64,000 nt of DNA from Catonia carolina. Lineage: Eukaryota > Arthropoda > Insecta > Hemiptera > Achilidae. Shown here piece after piece: positions 19,889 through 31,416 of this stretch (position 1 is its first letter; each line of letters begins with the position of its first letter). The notes under the pieces were generated by a model that was not told the DNA's origin, searched no databases, and saw nothing but the letters and a program-made list of their open reading frames with translations. The stretch lies in NCBI GenBank assembly GCA_035578175.1, contig JAQMRL010000003.1, forward strand, positions 87,398,469 through 87,462,468, given 5' to 3'. The translations under genes were made by a program, and so were the position numbers.

Positions 19889-20656
19889 CAGAATATCTCA
19901 CGAACGGAACATCGTATGAACTTGAAACTTAAAACTTAAGTTACGTACTGGACCCGACACGAACATTTTCATCAAAGTCGGTCAACTGGAAGTAGTAGTT
20001 TATTCGTGTAATTTTTCACTTTTTTTCAATTTTCTCAAAAACTGGTCCTACGATTTTTTTTAAAATCGCCTGGTTTACTAAATGTCTTATGCTCTACAAG
20101 ATAGGGTAGGTGCCATGTTTGCTGAAATTCTTGGTGAGGCTGTTGCTCGTAAAAAAACTTTTGTTTTAAGATTGCGACTTTAATATGCATTTTACCGCAA
20201 AAACGTATGTAATAAAAGTTGTAGAGAATTGAAAATCCTACAAGTTTTATTTCAAACATTTTTTTGTATAACGCTTAGTTTAGCGTTAATTAGCGATTTT
20301 CTGTTTTTTCTCACGAAAACGTGTGAAAAAGCGATTTTTTTTAAAATTTCGGCCTTAGTATGCATTATACGACAAAAGTGTATATAATCAAATTTATAGG
20401 AAATTAAATGATGTAAAACTTTTATTTAGAGCATTCTTCTCTACGGAGTCTAGTTTAGCGTGAAAGAGTGATTTTCCGTATTTTTTAAGTCAAACTGAGG
20501 TCGATTTTCATTTTGCGTCTTTCACTCATTAAAATAAGGTTATGTTTTTGAGGTTAGTTTTTTGTTTATTTCTTAAGTTGTTTTACTAATGTTAGGTTAT
20601 ATTGTTTAAATTATTTGCATTGGCAAGAGAAAGTTGTGTGAGTGTTTCACACCAGA
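19694..20656 (-). mobile_element. DINE-1/Helentron-like repeat with long TG tract
   Basis: Complete by eye from TTACTTTCTCTTGCC with the CCTATAT/ATATAGG hairpin to GTTTCACACCAGA. The microsatellite at 19829-19886 has nearly 30 TG units, the longest uninterrupted tract in the window. Confidence 0.87.
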
Positions 20657-20674
20657 TTTTTTTAATTTAGTGAC

Positions 20675-20871
20675 TGCTTTTGGATATTTCTTGATTAATA
20701 CCTCCTTTGATTCTGGACTGTAATCTTTCAAATTATCCAATAAATTTCCTCTGCTAACTATACCAAACAACGGAATGACTTTAGAATTATCTTGACCTGA
20801 AATTTCCATTCTTGGAAGTCATCTAGAATGTTTAATCTTTTGTTATCTATTTTTCTGTTTTCACTCATGTT
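20675..20871 (-). pseudogene. possible retrotransposon gag-like fragment
   Basis: Minus-strand reading from an ATG gives MSENRKIDNKRLNILDD, then FQEWKFQVKIILKSF, which resembles the start of Copia-type Gag proteins. The frame then breaks; another frame continues with NLKDYSPESKEVLIKKYPKA. Recognition rests on a few residues and could be wrong. Confidence 0.3.
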
Positions 20872-21419
20872 CTAACTAATAAAAATTTAAATTTTTACTT
20901 GAAAACAGTACTTTAATAGTTATCATTTTGATTCCAATACTCTTCCTTTTGTTTTTGCTGGGTCCATAACCTGTTGAGTTATAGTTTATTTTATAGTAGA
21001 TATAGTAGTTTTAGTAGATTTTATTTTAATCCACTCATTGATCCCAGGTCTTCGAAATATTTATATTCAGAAGACAGATGACTGTGTTTAGAAAACTACT
21101 TTGTAATTTTAATTCTCATCCAAGCAGTTTTGTTTGACTGACTAGAAAGTTGACTGATACTACAGGAATGGTTTCTGTAGATTATACTACAGGTCATTTG
21201 TTCTAGCTAGAAGCTTTCCCTCCAACGCTCTGTGCCGCTGAGTTGTTTTGTTTAGTGGTGGGGGAAATACCTCGTAGTTGTAACAGTAGATACAGATAGA
21301 AAGAGAGGGAATGATCATTAAGTGAGAAGGAGACAACAATTGCCCCTTTGAAACTATCCCTACTCTACCTACTCGCCCTCCCCTTACAAGCTTCTTCCTA
21401 AAACAAATGTACTATACGC

Positions 21420-21550
21420 TCTTATGTGTAGGGTAAGAAACTATAATGATGGGTTTTGGCATGTAACAATTTCCTGATCTAGCTGGGAATCGAAGCCGGG
21501 ACCTCTGCTTAGTAGGCTAGCGTGCTATTTACTATGTCACGGAGTCGACC
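21420..21550 (-). repeat. tRNA-derived SINE head
   Basis: The minus strand reads as a tRNA-like sequence with a near-perfect B box (GGCTTCGATTCCC) and a preceding TAGCACGCTAGCC stretch. It differs from the SINE at 1593. The 3' end and duplication were not found. Confidence 0.55.
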
Positions 21551-21559
21551 ATTTTTCAT

Positions 21560-21647
21560 TTTATCTTGTTTACTAAATGTTAAGTTATATTGGTAATTAT
21601 CTATATTGGCAAGAGAAGGTTGTGTGAGTGTTTCACACTAGACTTTA
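21560..21647 (-). mobile_element. DINE-1/Helentron-like repeat, terminal fragment
   Basis: Only the canonical 5' end remains: GGCAAGAGAAGGTTGTGTGA, then GTTTCACACTAGA. Confidence 0.65.
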
Positions 21648-21654
21648 AAATTTT

Positions 21655-21770
21655 GTATGATATTTTATGTTCTCTGATGATGATAAATCCATCAAAACTC
21701 ATGTAAGTAGATCATAAGGATTAAAGCAGCTGTGAAAAGGTTAGTGAAATTTATAATATTTATACTCTTT
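21655..21770 (+). mobile_element. degenerate Penelope terminal arm
   Basis: CTCTGATGATGATAAATCCA, then AAAACTCATGTAAGTAG and AAAGCAGCTGTGAAAAGG correspond in order to the arm of the Penelope copies, including a decayed hammerhead core. Confidence 0.5.
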
Positions 21771-21879
21771 TCTCTTAAAAGGATTAAATCATTTAAGACA
21801 ATAAAAACCTAAATAATTTGTTTCAATTAAACAGTTTTGATTTTTTTGTGTGCTAATGTTTCTCATTCATCTTTGACAG

Positions 21880-22070
21880 GAACACCGTTAGATCTAAAGA
21901 AGAAAGGAAATCAAAAATTCAGAAAGACATTGAAGAAAAACTTAGGCAAAGAGGAATTGTTAAACATAAAGAACAAGTGGCAGCAAAAAATCGATTGTTA
22001 AACAAAAAAAGAGCAAAGTTGAAGAAACCGGACCCTTTCAATGAAGATTTGTGGACTGATAAAAATGAAG
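21880..22070 (+). CDS. NOP53: NOP53 exon 3
   Basis: Residues 103-167, strongly basic: RNTVRSKEERKSKIQKDIEE, a block of KHKEQ and RLLNKKRAKLKK, then PDPFNEDLWTDKNE. The DLW core (human DLWA-like) precedes the conserved tryptophan region in the next exon. Acceptor CTTTGACAG, donor GTACCT, ends in phase 1. Confidence 0.92.
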
Positions 22071-22788
22071 GTACCTGCTGTTTATAAGTTTTTGTGTAAT
22101 TAAAATACTTGTAGTTTTCTAATATACTGTAGGCCTACAGTTGCGGTAATCTGAACATGTAAAATGCCCAACCTGTGCAGATTATCAAAGTCTACAATCA
22201 TAGATATTGGCAATAAAATTAAAATACAAATACAGTATACTGTATTAGGATATAAAATATTTTAACAATAAGAGAACACAAAATTATAAATGGTTTACCT
22301 TTATTTGAAATCTGTTACAGTATTATTTTTATATCATTTTTGCCATCTAATGCCAAGAAGATTTAGTACAAGAAGATAAACGACAAAAATTGTAAGCACC
22401 TATTTCACTCTGTAAAATTTCCAGGAGGACAAAATTAAACTGAAGATTGAAATAAGAAGAAGAAAGAAATTATTAAAATCTGTAATATTTCCAATTAAAA
22501 TTAAACAGAAGAACTAATCGACAAGTAAGAAGTAAGAAGAGGATTCAAATATGGAGTTGGATATGGCATTGGAGAGAAGAGTGCGAGGTCATGAGAGAAG
22601 AGGGATGGAAATATGGTACTAGGGTTGACAATTCGATCCAGTGGTCTTATTCCAGGAGGGGAATGATGTTACCTTCTGGCAAGATTTTAACACCAAAAAC
22701 ATTAGCTATTATAAATTAGATGACATCATATTAAAACATAGGAAATATAAAAATGTTTAAATACATATTTAACCTCAGACATAACAAA
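22071..22788. other. NOP53 intron 3, left part
   Basis: Includes a purine-rich stretch (22430-22600) with no recognisable frame; nothing else seen. Confidence 0.4.
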
Positions 22789-23698
22789 TCTGGTGTGAAA
22801 CACTCACACGACTTTCTCTTGCCAATGCAAATAATTAACAATAAAACGTAACATTCGTCATAAAAACATTAGAAATAAACAGAAACCTAACCTCGAAAAC
22901 ATAACCTTATTTTAATCATGACGGAAAGACGTAAAATAAAAATTGACCTCAGTTTGGCCTAATAATACAAAAAATCGCTCTTTCGCGCTAAACTAGGCAC
23001 TGTACAAAAAAATGCTTTGAATAAAAGTTGTAGATCTTTTAATATCCTATAAATTTGATTATATACACTTTTGTCATAAAATGCATACTAAGGTCAAAAT
23101 CTTAAAAAAATCAATTTTTCACACGTTTTCGTGACAAAAAACCAGAAAATGGCTAATTACCGCTAAACTAATCATTATACAAAAAAATGTTTGAAATAAA
23201 AGTTGTAGGATTTTAAATTCTCTACAACTTTTATTATATAAATTTTTGCGTTAAAATGCATATTAAAGCCGTATTCTTAAAAAAACAATTTCTTTATGTA
23301 AAAACACCCTCACCGAGAATTTCATCCAACATGGCGCCTACCCTATCTTGTAGAGCATAAAAAATTTAGTAAATCAGGCGATTCTAAAAAAAATCGTAGG
23401 ACCAGTTTTTGAGAAAATCTCAAATAAGTGAAGTATTACACGAATAAACTACTACTTCCGGTTGACCGATTTTGATGAAAATGTTCGTGTCGGGTCCGGT
23501 AGTGGTATGTAACTTAAGTTTCAAGTTTGAAGTTCGTACGATATTCCGTTCTTGAGATATTCGATTCACACACACAGACCAATCGCTAAAAACATGTTTT
23601 TTTGGGTTCAGGGGGTCTGGAAACGTGTAGATCCGGTGAAAACTCGATTTCGAAAAATCGACATGAAAACAATACTTTCCTTTCTATATATTCATATA
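22789..23698 (+). mobile_element. DINE-1/Helentron-like repeat, canonical strand
   Basis: Starts TCTGGTGTGAAACACTCACA and runs through a short CA tract at 23568-23576 to CTATATATTCATATAG, where it stops abruptly. The last ~13 bases are lost at the junction with the inverted copy that follows. Confidence 0.85.
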
Positions 23699-24039
23699 GA
23701 ACATTTTCATCAAAATCGGTCAACCGGAAGTAGTAGTTTATTCGTGTAATTTTTCACTTTTTTGCAATTTTCTCAAAAACTGGTCCTACGATTTTTTTTA
23801 AAATCGCCTGGTTTACTTAACTTTTTATGCTCTACAACAGTGGTTCCCAACCCGCAGTGGTCTGCGGACCACTCAGCCTGAAAGTGAACTACCACGGACC
23901 ACTCATTACATTATTGCATATATTTTATCAGTTGTAACCAAATTAAAAGGTGATTAAATAAAACAAATTTTCAGAAACAAACTATTATTAATTAAGAAAC
24001 TATTATTACAAGCATATAATTGTTATTTTCAGAAAGTAG

Positions 24040-25524
24040 GGTAGTACATTGTACATCACACAAAGTAAAAATATATAGGGGTATATCACTTCTGGATGTG
24101 ACATATAAAGTATTCTCCAAAATTTTACTAACACGTATCCAAGACCAACTGGATCTGGAGCTCGGCGAATACCAGGGAGGATTCAGACCAGGAAGGAGCT
24201 GTCCCGAACAGATTGTCAGCCTCAAATGGATCATGAAACACATGGGAACTAGAGCGATAAAGCTGGTTGTTGCCTTCATTGACTTTAAAAAAGCATATGA
24301 TTGTATCAGCCGCGGTTCTCTGCTGAAAATTTTGGAAGAGTTTGGTCTCCACAAGAAACTAGTTAATTTGGTCAGAATCACTTTGATTGGCACCAATTCA
24401 AAAGTTAAGTTCAGAGGTGAATTGTCGGAAGGATTTGAGATCAAGACTGGGCTTCGTCAAGGGGATGGACTGTCACCACTGCTGTTCAACTGTGTCCTGG
24501 AGAAGATTATGAGAGAGTGGAACAAGAAATGCCCACCTGGGGTCAAAGTTGGAAGAGTGATCAGGGTGAATTGCCTCGCCTTTGCGGATGATTTGGCACT
24601 GTTGTCCAACAGTATGGAGGAAACCACGCATCAGATCGAAACCCTGCAGGAAATAGCATCAAAAGTTGGACTCCAAATATCATGGGGAAAAAACAGAGAT
24701 AATGCCAGGCTTTAAACAAGAACTTCAGAGCCTGCAACTAAGCAATGGAGAAAAAATAAAGATAGTTCAGAAATTTAAGTATCTCGGTGAAATAATCACA
24801 TGGAATCTGAATGAAAAGCCTGCAATTGAGAACAGAGTAACCAAACTGAAACAGGCCCAAAGAATCACCTGGCCCATATATAAGAAGAAGTCCCTATCAA
24901 TTAACTCCAAAATCAGGCATTATAACTCTGTAATAAAGCCAGAGGCTACATATGCTTGTGAGACCCTTTTCAACTTGAACACTCGATCAACCACGGACAA
25001 ACTTCAAAAGATAGACAGAAGAATATTAAGAACAGCCATCAATTTCAAGCATCAGGTCCAAGGAAAATGGTTGATAGTCCCCAACAATATAGTTTATAAG
25101 GAAAATGAGCCGATATTGGACACAATGAGGAAGAGGAGAGTCGCTTTCTTTGGCCACCTTAGCAGACTGCCTGACTCAAGACTCATTAAACAGCTCCTTG
25201 ACTACCAAATGAAGAATAAGATCCAAAACAAATGGATACAGGAAGTCATGTCAGACATAGGGAACTTGAATATAAATGAAGAAATGATCCAGAGACGAGA
25301 AGAGAAGACCATCCTAAGGGAAAAGAGGATAACCCAACTGCCTTTCAGAGAGAGAAGACAGCCGAATGCAGCTGTAGCAGAGAGATTGAGAGCCACCAGG
25401 TCAAGGAATATGAAATTGATGTGGGAACGAAGAAAACAACAGCGTGGTGCCACAACTAACTCCTCAAGGAACGCATGTCCATGAGTGACTTGAGTGCTCC
25501 AATTGGGGCGTAAAAAAAAAAAAA
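24040..25524 (+). mobile_element. 5'-truncated non-LTR retrotransposon (reverse transcriptase)
   Basis: Lies inside the hAT element and ends in an A-run at 25511-25524, as LINE insertions do. It lacks the endonuclease and the beginning of the reverse transcriptase. The exact left border and target duplication are not certain. Confidence 0.87.
24078..25484 (+). pseudogene. LINE reverse transcriptase, one frameshift
   Basis: The first frame has the reverse transcriptase blocks in order: RGISLLDVTYKVFSKIL, GGFRPGRSCPEQI, VAFIDFKKAYDCI, LRQGDGLSPLLFN and the catalytic FADDLALLS (FADD for the usual YADD). Near 24700 the frame shifts, and the second frame (24666-25484) holds the thumb and C terminus: FKYLGEII, KLKQAQRITW, RRILRTA, RRVAFFGHLSRL. 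The layout fits the RTE/Jockey-like group; the clade is uncertain. Truncated and frameshifted, so inactive. Confidence 0.87.
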
Positions 25525-25615
25525 ATTGTCTATTAATAAAATAAGGAATACAGAATTTACTTAGTCGAAAATAACAGTGAAAATTAAAACATGAATTAAA
25601 AATGAAATGAAAATT

Positions 25616-25800
25616 TCAATCCGACTTTTGTGCACGAATCTTTCTGACTAGCTGAGGAATTCTAGGTTTTAGGCTCTTGCTAAGAGCTATTCTCAAATCA
25701 CTGCTTACTCTTAGCCGATTTCGTTGTTTGTTTTTAATTAACAATAAACTAGAGAACCCCTGCTCACACAAATAAGTGGTTGAAGAAAATAATAAGATAC
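25616..25800 (-). pseudogene. hAT transposase, C-terminal end
   Basis: Minus-strand translation TTYLCEQGFSSLLLIKNKQR, then NRLRVSSDLRIALS and KPRIPQLVRKIRAQKSD followed by a stop matches the dimerisation end of hAT transposases (Charlie/ZBED type). The rest of the gene has been lost. Confidence 0.85.
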
Positions 25801-26984
25801 CACAAAGCTACTTGCCGAATCTTGGGAAAGCCCAGGGCTTTCTTACACCACAACTCTTCTACCTTTACTTAATCTGAATCTTGAATGTATTTACTTAATC
25901 TTGTTCAATGAAAATCGTAACTTTGATTTAATCACGGGAAAATATTACTTTTTTATAAGTAGTCACCGGACTTTCACGGACCACCCCGAAGGCTCCCACG
26001 GACCACCTTTGGTCCGCGGACCACCGGTTGGGAAACACTGCTCTACAAGATAGAGTACGCACCATGTTTGCTGAAATTCTTGGTGAGGCTGTTTTCACGT
26101 AAAGAAATTTTTTTCTTAAGATTAGGGCTTTAATATGCATTTTAGCGCAAAAATTTATATAATAAAAAATGTAGAAAATTTAAAATTCTACAACTTTTAT
26201 TTCAAACATTTTTTTATATAATGCTTAGTTTAGCGGTAATTACGATTTTCTGTTTTTTTCTCGAAAACGTGTGAAAAATCAATTTTTTTAGAATTCAGCA
26301 ATAGTATGCATTTTACGACAAAAATTGATATAATAAAATTTATAGGAAATTAAAAGATCTACAACTTTTATTTAGAGCATTTTTCTCTACACAGCCTAGT
26401 TTAGCGTGAAAGAGTGATTTTCCGTATTTTAAAGCCAAACTGAGGTTAATTTTCATTTTGCGTGTTTCACTCATGATTAAAGTAAGGTTATGTTTTTGAG
26501 GTTAGTTTTTTGTTTATTTCTAATTTTGTATTACTAATGTTAGGTTATATTGGTCATTATTTTCATTGGCAAGAGAAAGTTGTGTGAGTGTTTCGTACAC
26601 CAGATTTTTAACTTTGTATTAATGATTTTATCTCTATATTAAAATCCTCATTCAATTAAGGTGTGATTGACTTAACTCTGCATTAGGTACGTAGTGGTAG
26701 CAACATGAAATGAAATGAAATTGAAATGGTTACAGAGTTTTAAGTTACTGTTAGGTTTGATTTCTAGAATTTAAAATTATTTTCTGTGGTAATTTCCTTT
26801 GCTCACTAACTATGGTGTATTATCCAGGTATTAGAAGTTGAGTCAATAATAGCATTTCTTGTCATTGAACAGTAAAGTTCTGTTATTTCATAAACTGTTA
26901 ATCTATTGGTTTATACCTGTATCTCTGATTTGTAACTGAATTTTTATTTCATAATTAACTAGAATATAATATGTTATCTGATAG

Positions 26985-27332
26985 CTGCAAGGCTAAAATA
27001 AATAGTTCTGTTTCTTATCACATGGTCAGCCAATTAAATGACTGAATCATTTGAGAACAGAAGAGGTAGAGGTGTAAAAGACACTAATCAGAATTATCGC
27101 ATCTGAAAGTAATGGATTTCATTATACAGCCAGACCCTGTGGTGAATGAAGTGAAGGTGTCATTTGCAGAGTAGAAAATATATGCTTTTCAGAGGACCTG
27201 GCATGCTGATAAGTGTACTTTTCCACTCAGTGAGGAAGGCAATGGTTAACCACCTCACTCCTCGATTTACTTAGTAAAACCTCTACGGGTTCAAACCAGC
27301 CTTTTGGCTGATGACCTAAACAACAACATAAT
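26985..27332 (+). repeat. R2 interspersed repeat, copy a
   Basis: Shares with copies at 29938, 50272 and 53122 the blocks CACATGGTCAGCCAATTAA, AGAGGTGTAAAAGACACTAA, GAAGTGAAGGTGTCATTTGC and CACCTCACTCCTCG, then CGGGTTCAAACCAGCC and an AACAACAACA end. GGTTCAAACC resembles a B box, so it may be SINE-related. It ends ~70 bp before exon 4. Confidence 0.7.
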
Positions 27333-27400
27333 AATGTTAGTTGGTTTGCATTTATTTTTTTAATTTTTATCTATAATTTTTGTTTTGTTGGTGTTTTTAG

Positions 27401-27684
27401 ATGAATATGATGTGCATTGGCTGGAAGAGGATACTCTAAGAGAATTTGAAACCAAAACAGGAAACTTAAAAGTGAAAGTTCCAAATTCGACACGTAAAAA
27501 ACCATCAGTGCTACCTAGTATTGAAATGCCACATCCTGGCATCTCTTATAACCCGTCGGAAACCGAGCATTTGGAACTATTGCATAAAGTAGCTGAAGTA
27601 GAACTGAAAATGATAAAAGCTGAAGAACATCTTAAACGAGTTACTACTGGAAAATTTAGTAAAATTACCAGAGAGTTAGCAGAG
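27401..27684 (+). CDS. NOP53: NOP53 exon 4
   Basis: Residues 167-261. DEYDVHWLEEDTLREF, a KKPSVLPSIEMPHPGISYNP stretch and EHLELLHKVAEVELK are the best conserved part of the family (human PAGASYNPSFEDHQTLL). Acceptor GTGTTTTTAG, donor G|GTAATT after LAE, phase 0. Confidence 0.94.
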
Positions 27685-28187
27685 GTAATTTAATTTTTGT
27701 GTTAAGGTCAGTTTCTAAAATGTTGATTTATTTTTGTTGAGCAAAATGAGTTGTCATGTGATTAACTATGGTGTTCATCAGGAGATTGAAGAGTAGTATT
27801 GCGCATTTGTACACCAGTCCTCTTGAAAACCATTTACTTTTCAATATTAAGGTATGATATCTTCATTTCATTCTGCTTTCTCTTCCTGTTTTTCACCCTT
27901 TTCAGTCATATTTTCAGAAACCAACTGCCCATTCCTTACATTCTTATCTCTTAACTGTATCTAACATACTGTCAACCTTATAAGAATATAAATTGATGTA
28001 CATAAAATTGATGTATATAAAAATCCCATCAACTGTCATTAGACATTACCAAAGAAAACACTATTCACAAAGATCACACTAACAAAACACTGTCGAGCAC
28101 TGTATATCAGTATATTCTACGTGACTGACGTGTTACATATTTATTTTATTAACACTAAAACATTACAACTGCTTGATTTTCCTAAGT
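27685..28187. other. NOP53 intron 4, left part
   Basis: No element or frame recognised. Confidence 0.4.
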
Positions 28188-29074
28188 CCATCTACTGTAA
28201 GAGTACTCCGCACGAGGCAAGCACCTATAGGTTGTAAACGAAAGTTTTACACTAGTTAGCGCGTATTTTGCACTACGTTCCATTATTAAAATATCTACAT
28301 CCAGCTAAAATAAACATTATTCTTTAAGCGTTTTCAATTATACCGTTCAGATTACTTGTAATTATTGTAGTTTCATAAAGACCCTCCTTAATTAATTATT
28401 TTAACCATTACATTTACACAACAAAACAATTTTTGTCTACTTTTTAATGTTTACCATTTTATGTTTCAAAAACTCAACACTTTCACTATCACCCATGTTA
28501 ACAAAACACAGCTTACAAAACTTTTCAACTTCAGTTTACGAAGAAAATCAAAACAAATCGATACAATACCAAAAGATAACTGATGACACTAAAAATGAGA
28601 TAAACACGAACAAGTGCAAACAGTTGTATTAAACTAGTCACAGACATTAATTTTAATGATACGAAATAAACAATTTTAAATGATAAACAACGAATTACTG
28701 GAATTATTAACTCTCCTGTTATAATTCAAGCGCATTAGTCTTATATTACTTGTGACCAAAAATAAAATTGAGTCAATAATAAAAACCCACTAATCATAAA
28801 TAATAATGTAATAATAGTAAATGATGTAACGAAAAATAACAATGTAAGAATAACAATAGTAAAAGTTTTAGTTATTAATGGTAAACTAATGTTCGATTTA
28901 TAAAACATTTTCTAACAAATGATTTGAACGTGTTTTTGCTATATTAAGCTTAGAGCGAATAATGTAGTGTCGAATGGAATTTTGTTTTTGATCATGCTGT
29001 GCGTTTTTTTAATTACTACGCATGCTCACTTTTATTGCTGGTTGCCTACGTCGGAGTACTCTTAACGTAGACAG
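28188..29074. mobile_element. TIR element family T4, copy B (uninterrupted)
   Basis: Ends CCATCTACTGTAAGAGTACT and, reversed, CTGTCTACGTTAAGAGTACT. Collinear with copy A at 16799 and with the unoccupied Penelope target at about 28378. No coding frame. Confidence 0.7.
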
Positions 29075-29465
29075 ACTCTACACAAAATTAAACTGGTACC
29101 ATCATGTAAACACAAACAAAAACTCATTGTTATGTTAGATCAGCTGATAGGGAAAATGATGTTCGATTACTCAGGTGCTTTCATGATGTGAGCCATCACA
29201 TTTCAGTAGAAAGAAGGGAAATCAACAATTACACATCTGCTGCAGCATGTTTGAAAACACTTAAGAGGAGCACTATACCTCAAAAATCGATTTTTCTAAT
29301 TTTGGTGCCATTGCCTTTTGTATCTTTTTCTGCGTAATTACATATGAAAATTATAACTGTACCGTAGAAATAACAGAAGCTATCTAGATTTTTGTTAAGT
29401 ATTGTTTTGACCAGAATTTCTTTTAATTGAGTTAATCTGTGGAAACAATTAAGAGTTACGATATT

Positions 29466-29605
29466 CAATGAACACAGAAAGCTGAGAAGGCAATGGATAG
29501 TGTGTCAAAAGAAGCAAGACAAGAAAAAAAGAGGAAATTATTTGAGGAAAAATAACAGTCTGGTGAGGATCACTATTATGGTACAAGCCGATTATAGGGT
29601 AAGTA
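29466..29605 (+). pseudogene. possible Mutator-like transposase tail
   Basis: Reads EKAMDSVSKEARQEKKRKLF, EEK, stop, QSGEDHYYGTSRL, reminiscent of the charged tail followed by Y-x-G in insect Mutator-like proteins. Short and degenerate; low certainty. Confidence 0.3.
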
Positions 29606-29937
29606 AAACTTTACAGCTCATTTCCCGCAAATTCACTTTTTTCCATAAAGGTACAGTTTTCTCAAAAGCTATTTGACTTTGAAGGTTGAGATATTTTGAG
29701 CATGTTTCCCATTATAATTGTGACGTATGGTGCTAGAATCATTGCAGTATTATTACTAAGTTCAAAATAAAATAAAAAAATTCTACAAAAAAAATTAAAT
29801 TGTTTTTGCATTTTTCAAAAAAAATTCTCGAAATGGTATCGTTAGCTTTATATTAATAATTCTAGTACCAGAATTTAAAAAGATGTCATAGAAAAGGTAC
29901 AAAAAAATTAAAGCCCTAACTCTTTACAGTTTTCTAG

Positions 29938-30350
29938 AAAGTTGTTGTTTAGGTCATCAGTTGAAAGGCTGGTTTGAACCTGTAGAGGTTTTACTAAGTA
30001 AAATGAGGAGTGAGGTGGTTTACATATGCCTTCCTCACTGAGTGGAAAAGTACGCTTATCAGTATGCCGGGCCCTCTGAAAAGCACATATTTTCCACTCT
30101 GCAAATGACACCTTCACTTCATTCACCACAGGGTCTAGCTGTATAATGAAATTCCTTACTTTCAGTGGATATAACTCTGATTAGTGTCTTTTACACCTCT
30201 ACCTCTTCTGTTCTTCAACGATTCAGTCATTAAGTTGGCTGACCATGTGATAAGAAACAGAGCTGTATATTTTAGCCCTGCAACGAACAGATTAAGTGTA
30301 AATAACTTGACACTCCACCTGTCTATTATGGGCGAAAGCATACCTTTCCT
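29938..30350 (-). repeat. R2 interspersed repeat, copy b
   Basis: Inverted relative to copy a: GTTGTTTAGGTCATCAG, GGTTTGAACCTGTAGAGG, GAGTGAGGTGGTTTAC, AATGACACCTTCACTTC, GGCTGACCATGTGATAAG. Copies a and b lie inverted in the same NOP53 intron. Confidence 0.72.
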
Positions 30351-31343
30351 AGAAAGGTGTACCTAAAAAGAGGTCAATTTAACATGGGTTAGATAGGAGG
30401 TATAATGCTCCCCTTAATAATATGAATACGTTGTTTATAGAAAAACATATGAACGGAATGTTGTAACGGAAATTCACAAGTGGAACGGGTTAAAAGCATC
30501 AAGAATTTAAATGACTGAGCATGAAGAGTTCATCAGTCACTACTACTGGATATTTTTAGCAAAATGTTAGATGAATTTACACTAAAGCTGTTTTTAAACC
30601 AAGTAGTTTTTGAAATTAAAGGAATTAGTGGAAGATATTTGATTGATTTGAGCTAGAACAGGTCTTAGGCCTTTTTATTGTGAATCATGAGGGTGCGATT
30701 TTGTAATAAAGTGTTTCAGCAGGATTACTCCATATGTAATATCAATAGAAGCTTCCATTATACATCTTTGTCTTTGCACTCCTACATCTAGTAAAGTGGT
30801 TGCAGCAGTTTGTATAGTGTGCTACAAAACATATTTCTACCCCTATACTCTTGGTTATAAACAAATAAGAATTATTACTTATTATGGAGCCACTAAGATA
30901 AGGAATCTATGATTCCTTTAAAAATTTTCATGCTTTAAAAATTTTTTTAAAAATTTTAATTTACTGAAGATTTGTACAAGATACATGAAAGCACTATAAA
31001 CATTGGTAAGTGTTTTCTGTTACGATATTCTGGTGGTTAGAAATACATATTTCAAGTTTCAATTAGTATATAGCAAGTTTCATCTGATAAGCAAAGAACA
31101 TTTTTTGTGACTTGAATGGATCGTGTTAAGTTCAATCACAATTTTTATACATTTATGTCTTGACATGCTGCACGGTTCCATGGGATAGAGTATAGTTTAT
31201 TGAGTTTCTGATGAAATAATCAGTAATTACTTCATATTATTATTAAAAGTTTAATTATAAAGTAAAGGATATATACGTAAATTAAAATAAGATTATGCAA
31301 TTAACCACTATAACGTCACTATAAATAAATTCATAAGAAAGTA
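30351..31343. other. NOP53 intron 4, middle part
   Basis: No gene or named element seen. Confidence 0.4.
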
Positions 31344-31416
31344 CAGGGTGTTCAACTTAAAAGAGCCCTAATTCTTAGTTTAATGTGTAAATAACAATAT
31401 ATTTATTGACAAACAC

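Larger units (their letters stand above)
23838..26040 (-). mobile_element. hAT transposon with perfect 8-bp duplication and nested LINE
   Basis: Ends are CAGTGGTTCCCAACC and its near inverted copy GGTTGGGAAACACTG. The 8-mer CTCTACAA flanks both sides (23830-23837 and 26041-26048); in intact family copies this sequence occurs once, so the insertion site is proven. Internal sequence includes the end of a hAT transposase on the minus strand and a LINE. Confidence 0.93.
23699..26606 (-). mobile_element. DINE-1/Helentron-like repeat split by a hAT element
   Basis: Starts inside the family at AACATTTTCATCAAAATCGG, directly joined to the opposite-strand copy on its left, and ends near ACACCAGA. A hAT element (23838-26040) interrupts it. 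Its two parts align with the consensus once the hAT and one 8-bp duplication are removed. Confidence 0.85.
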
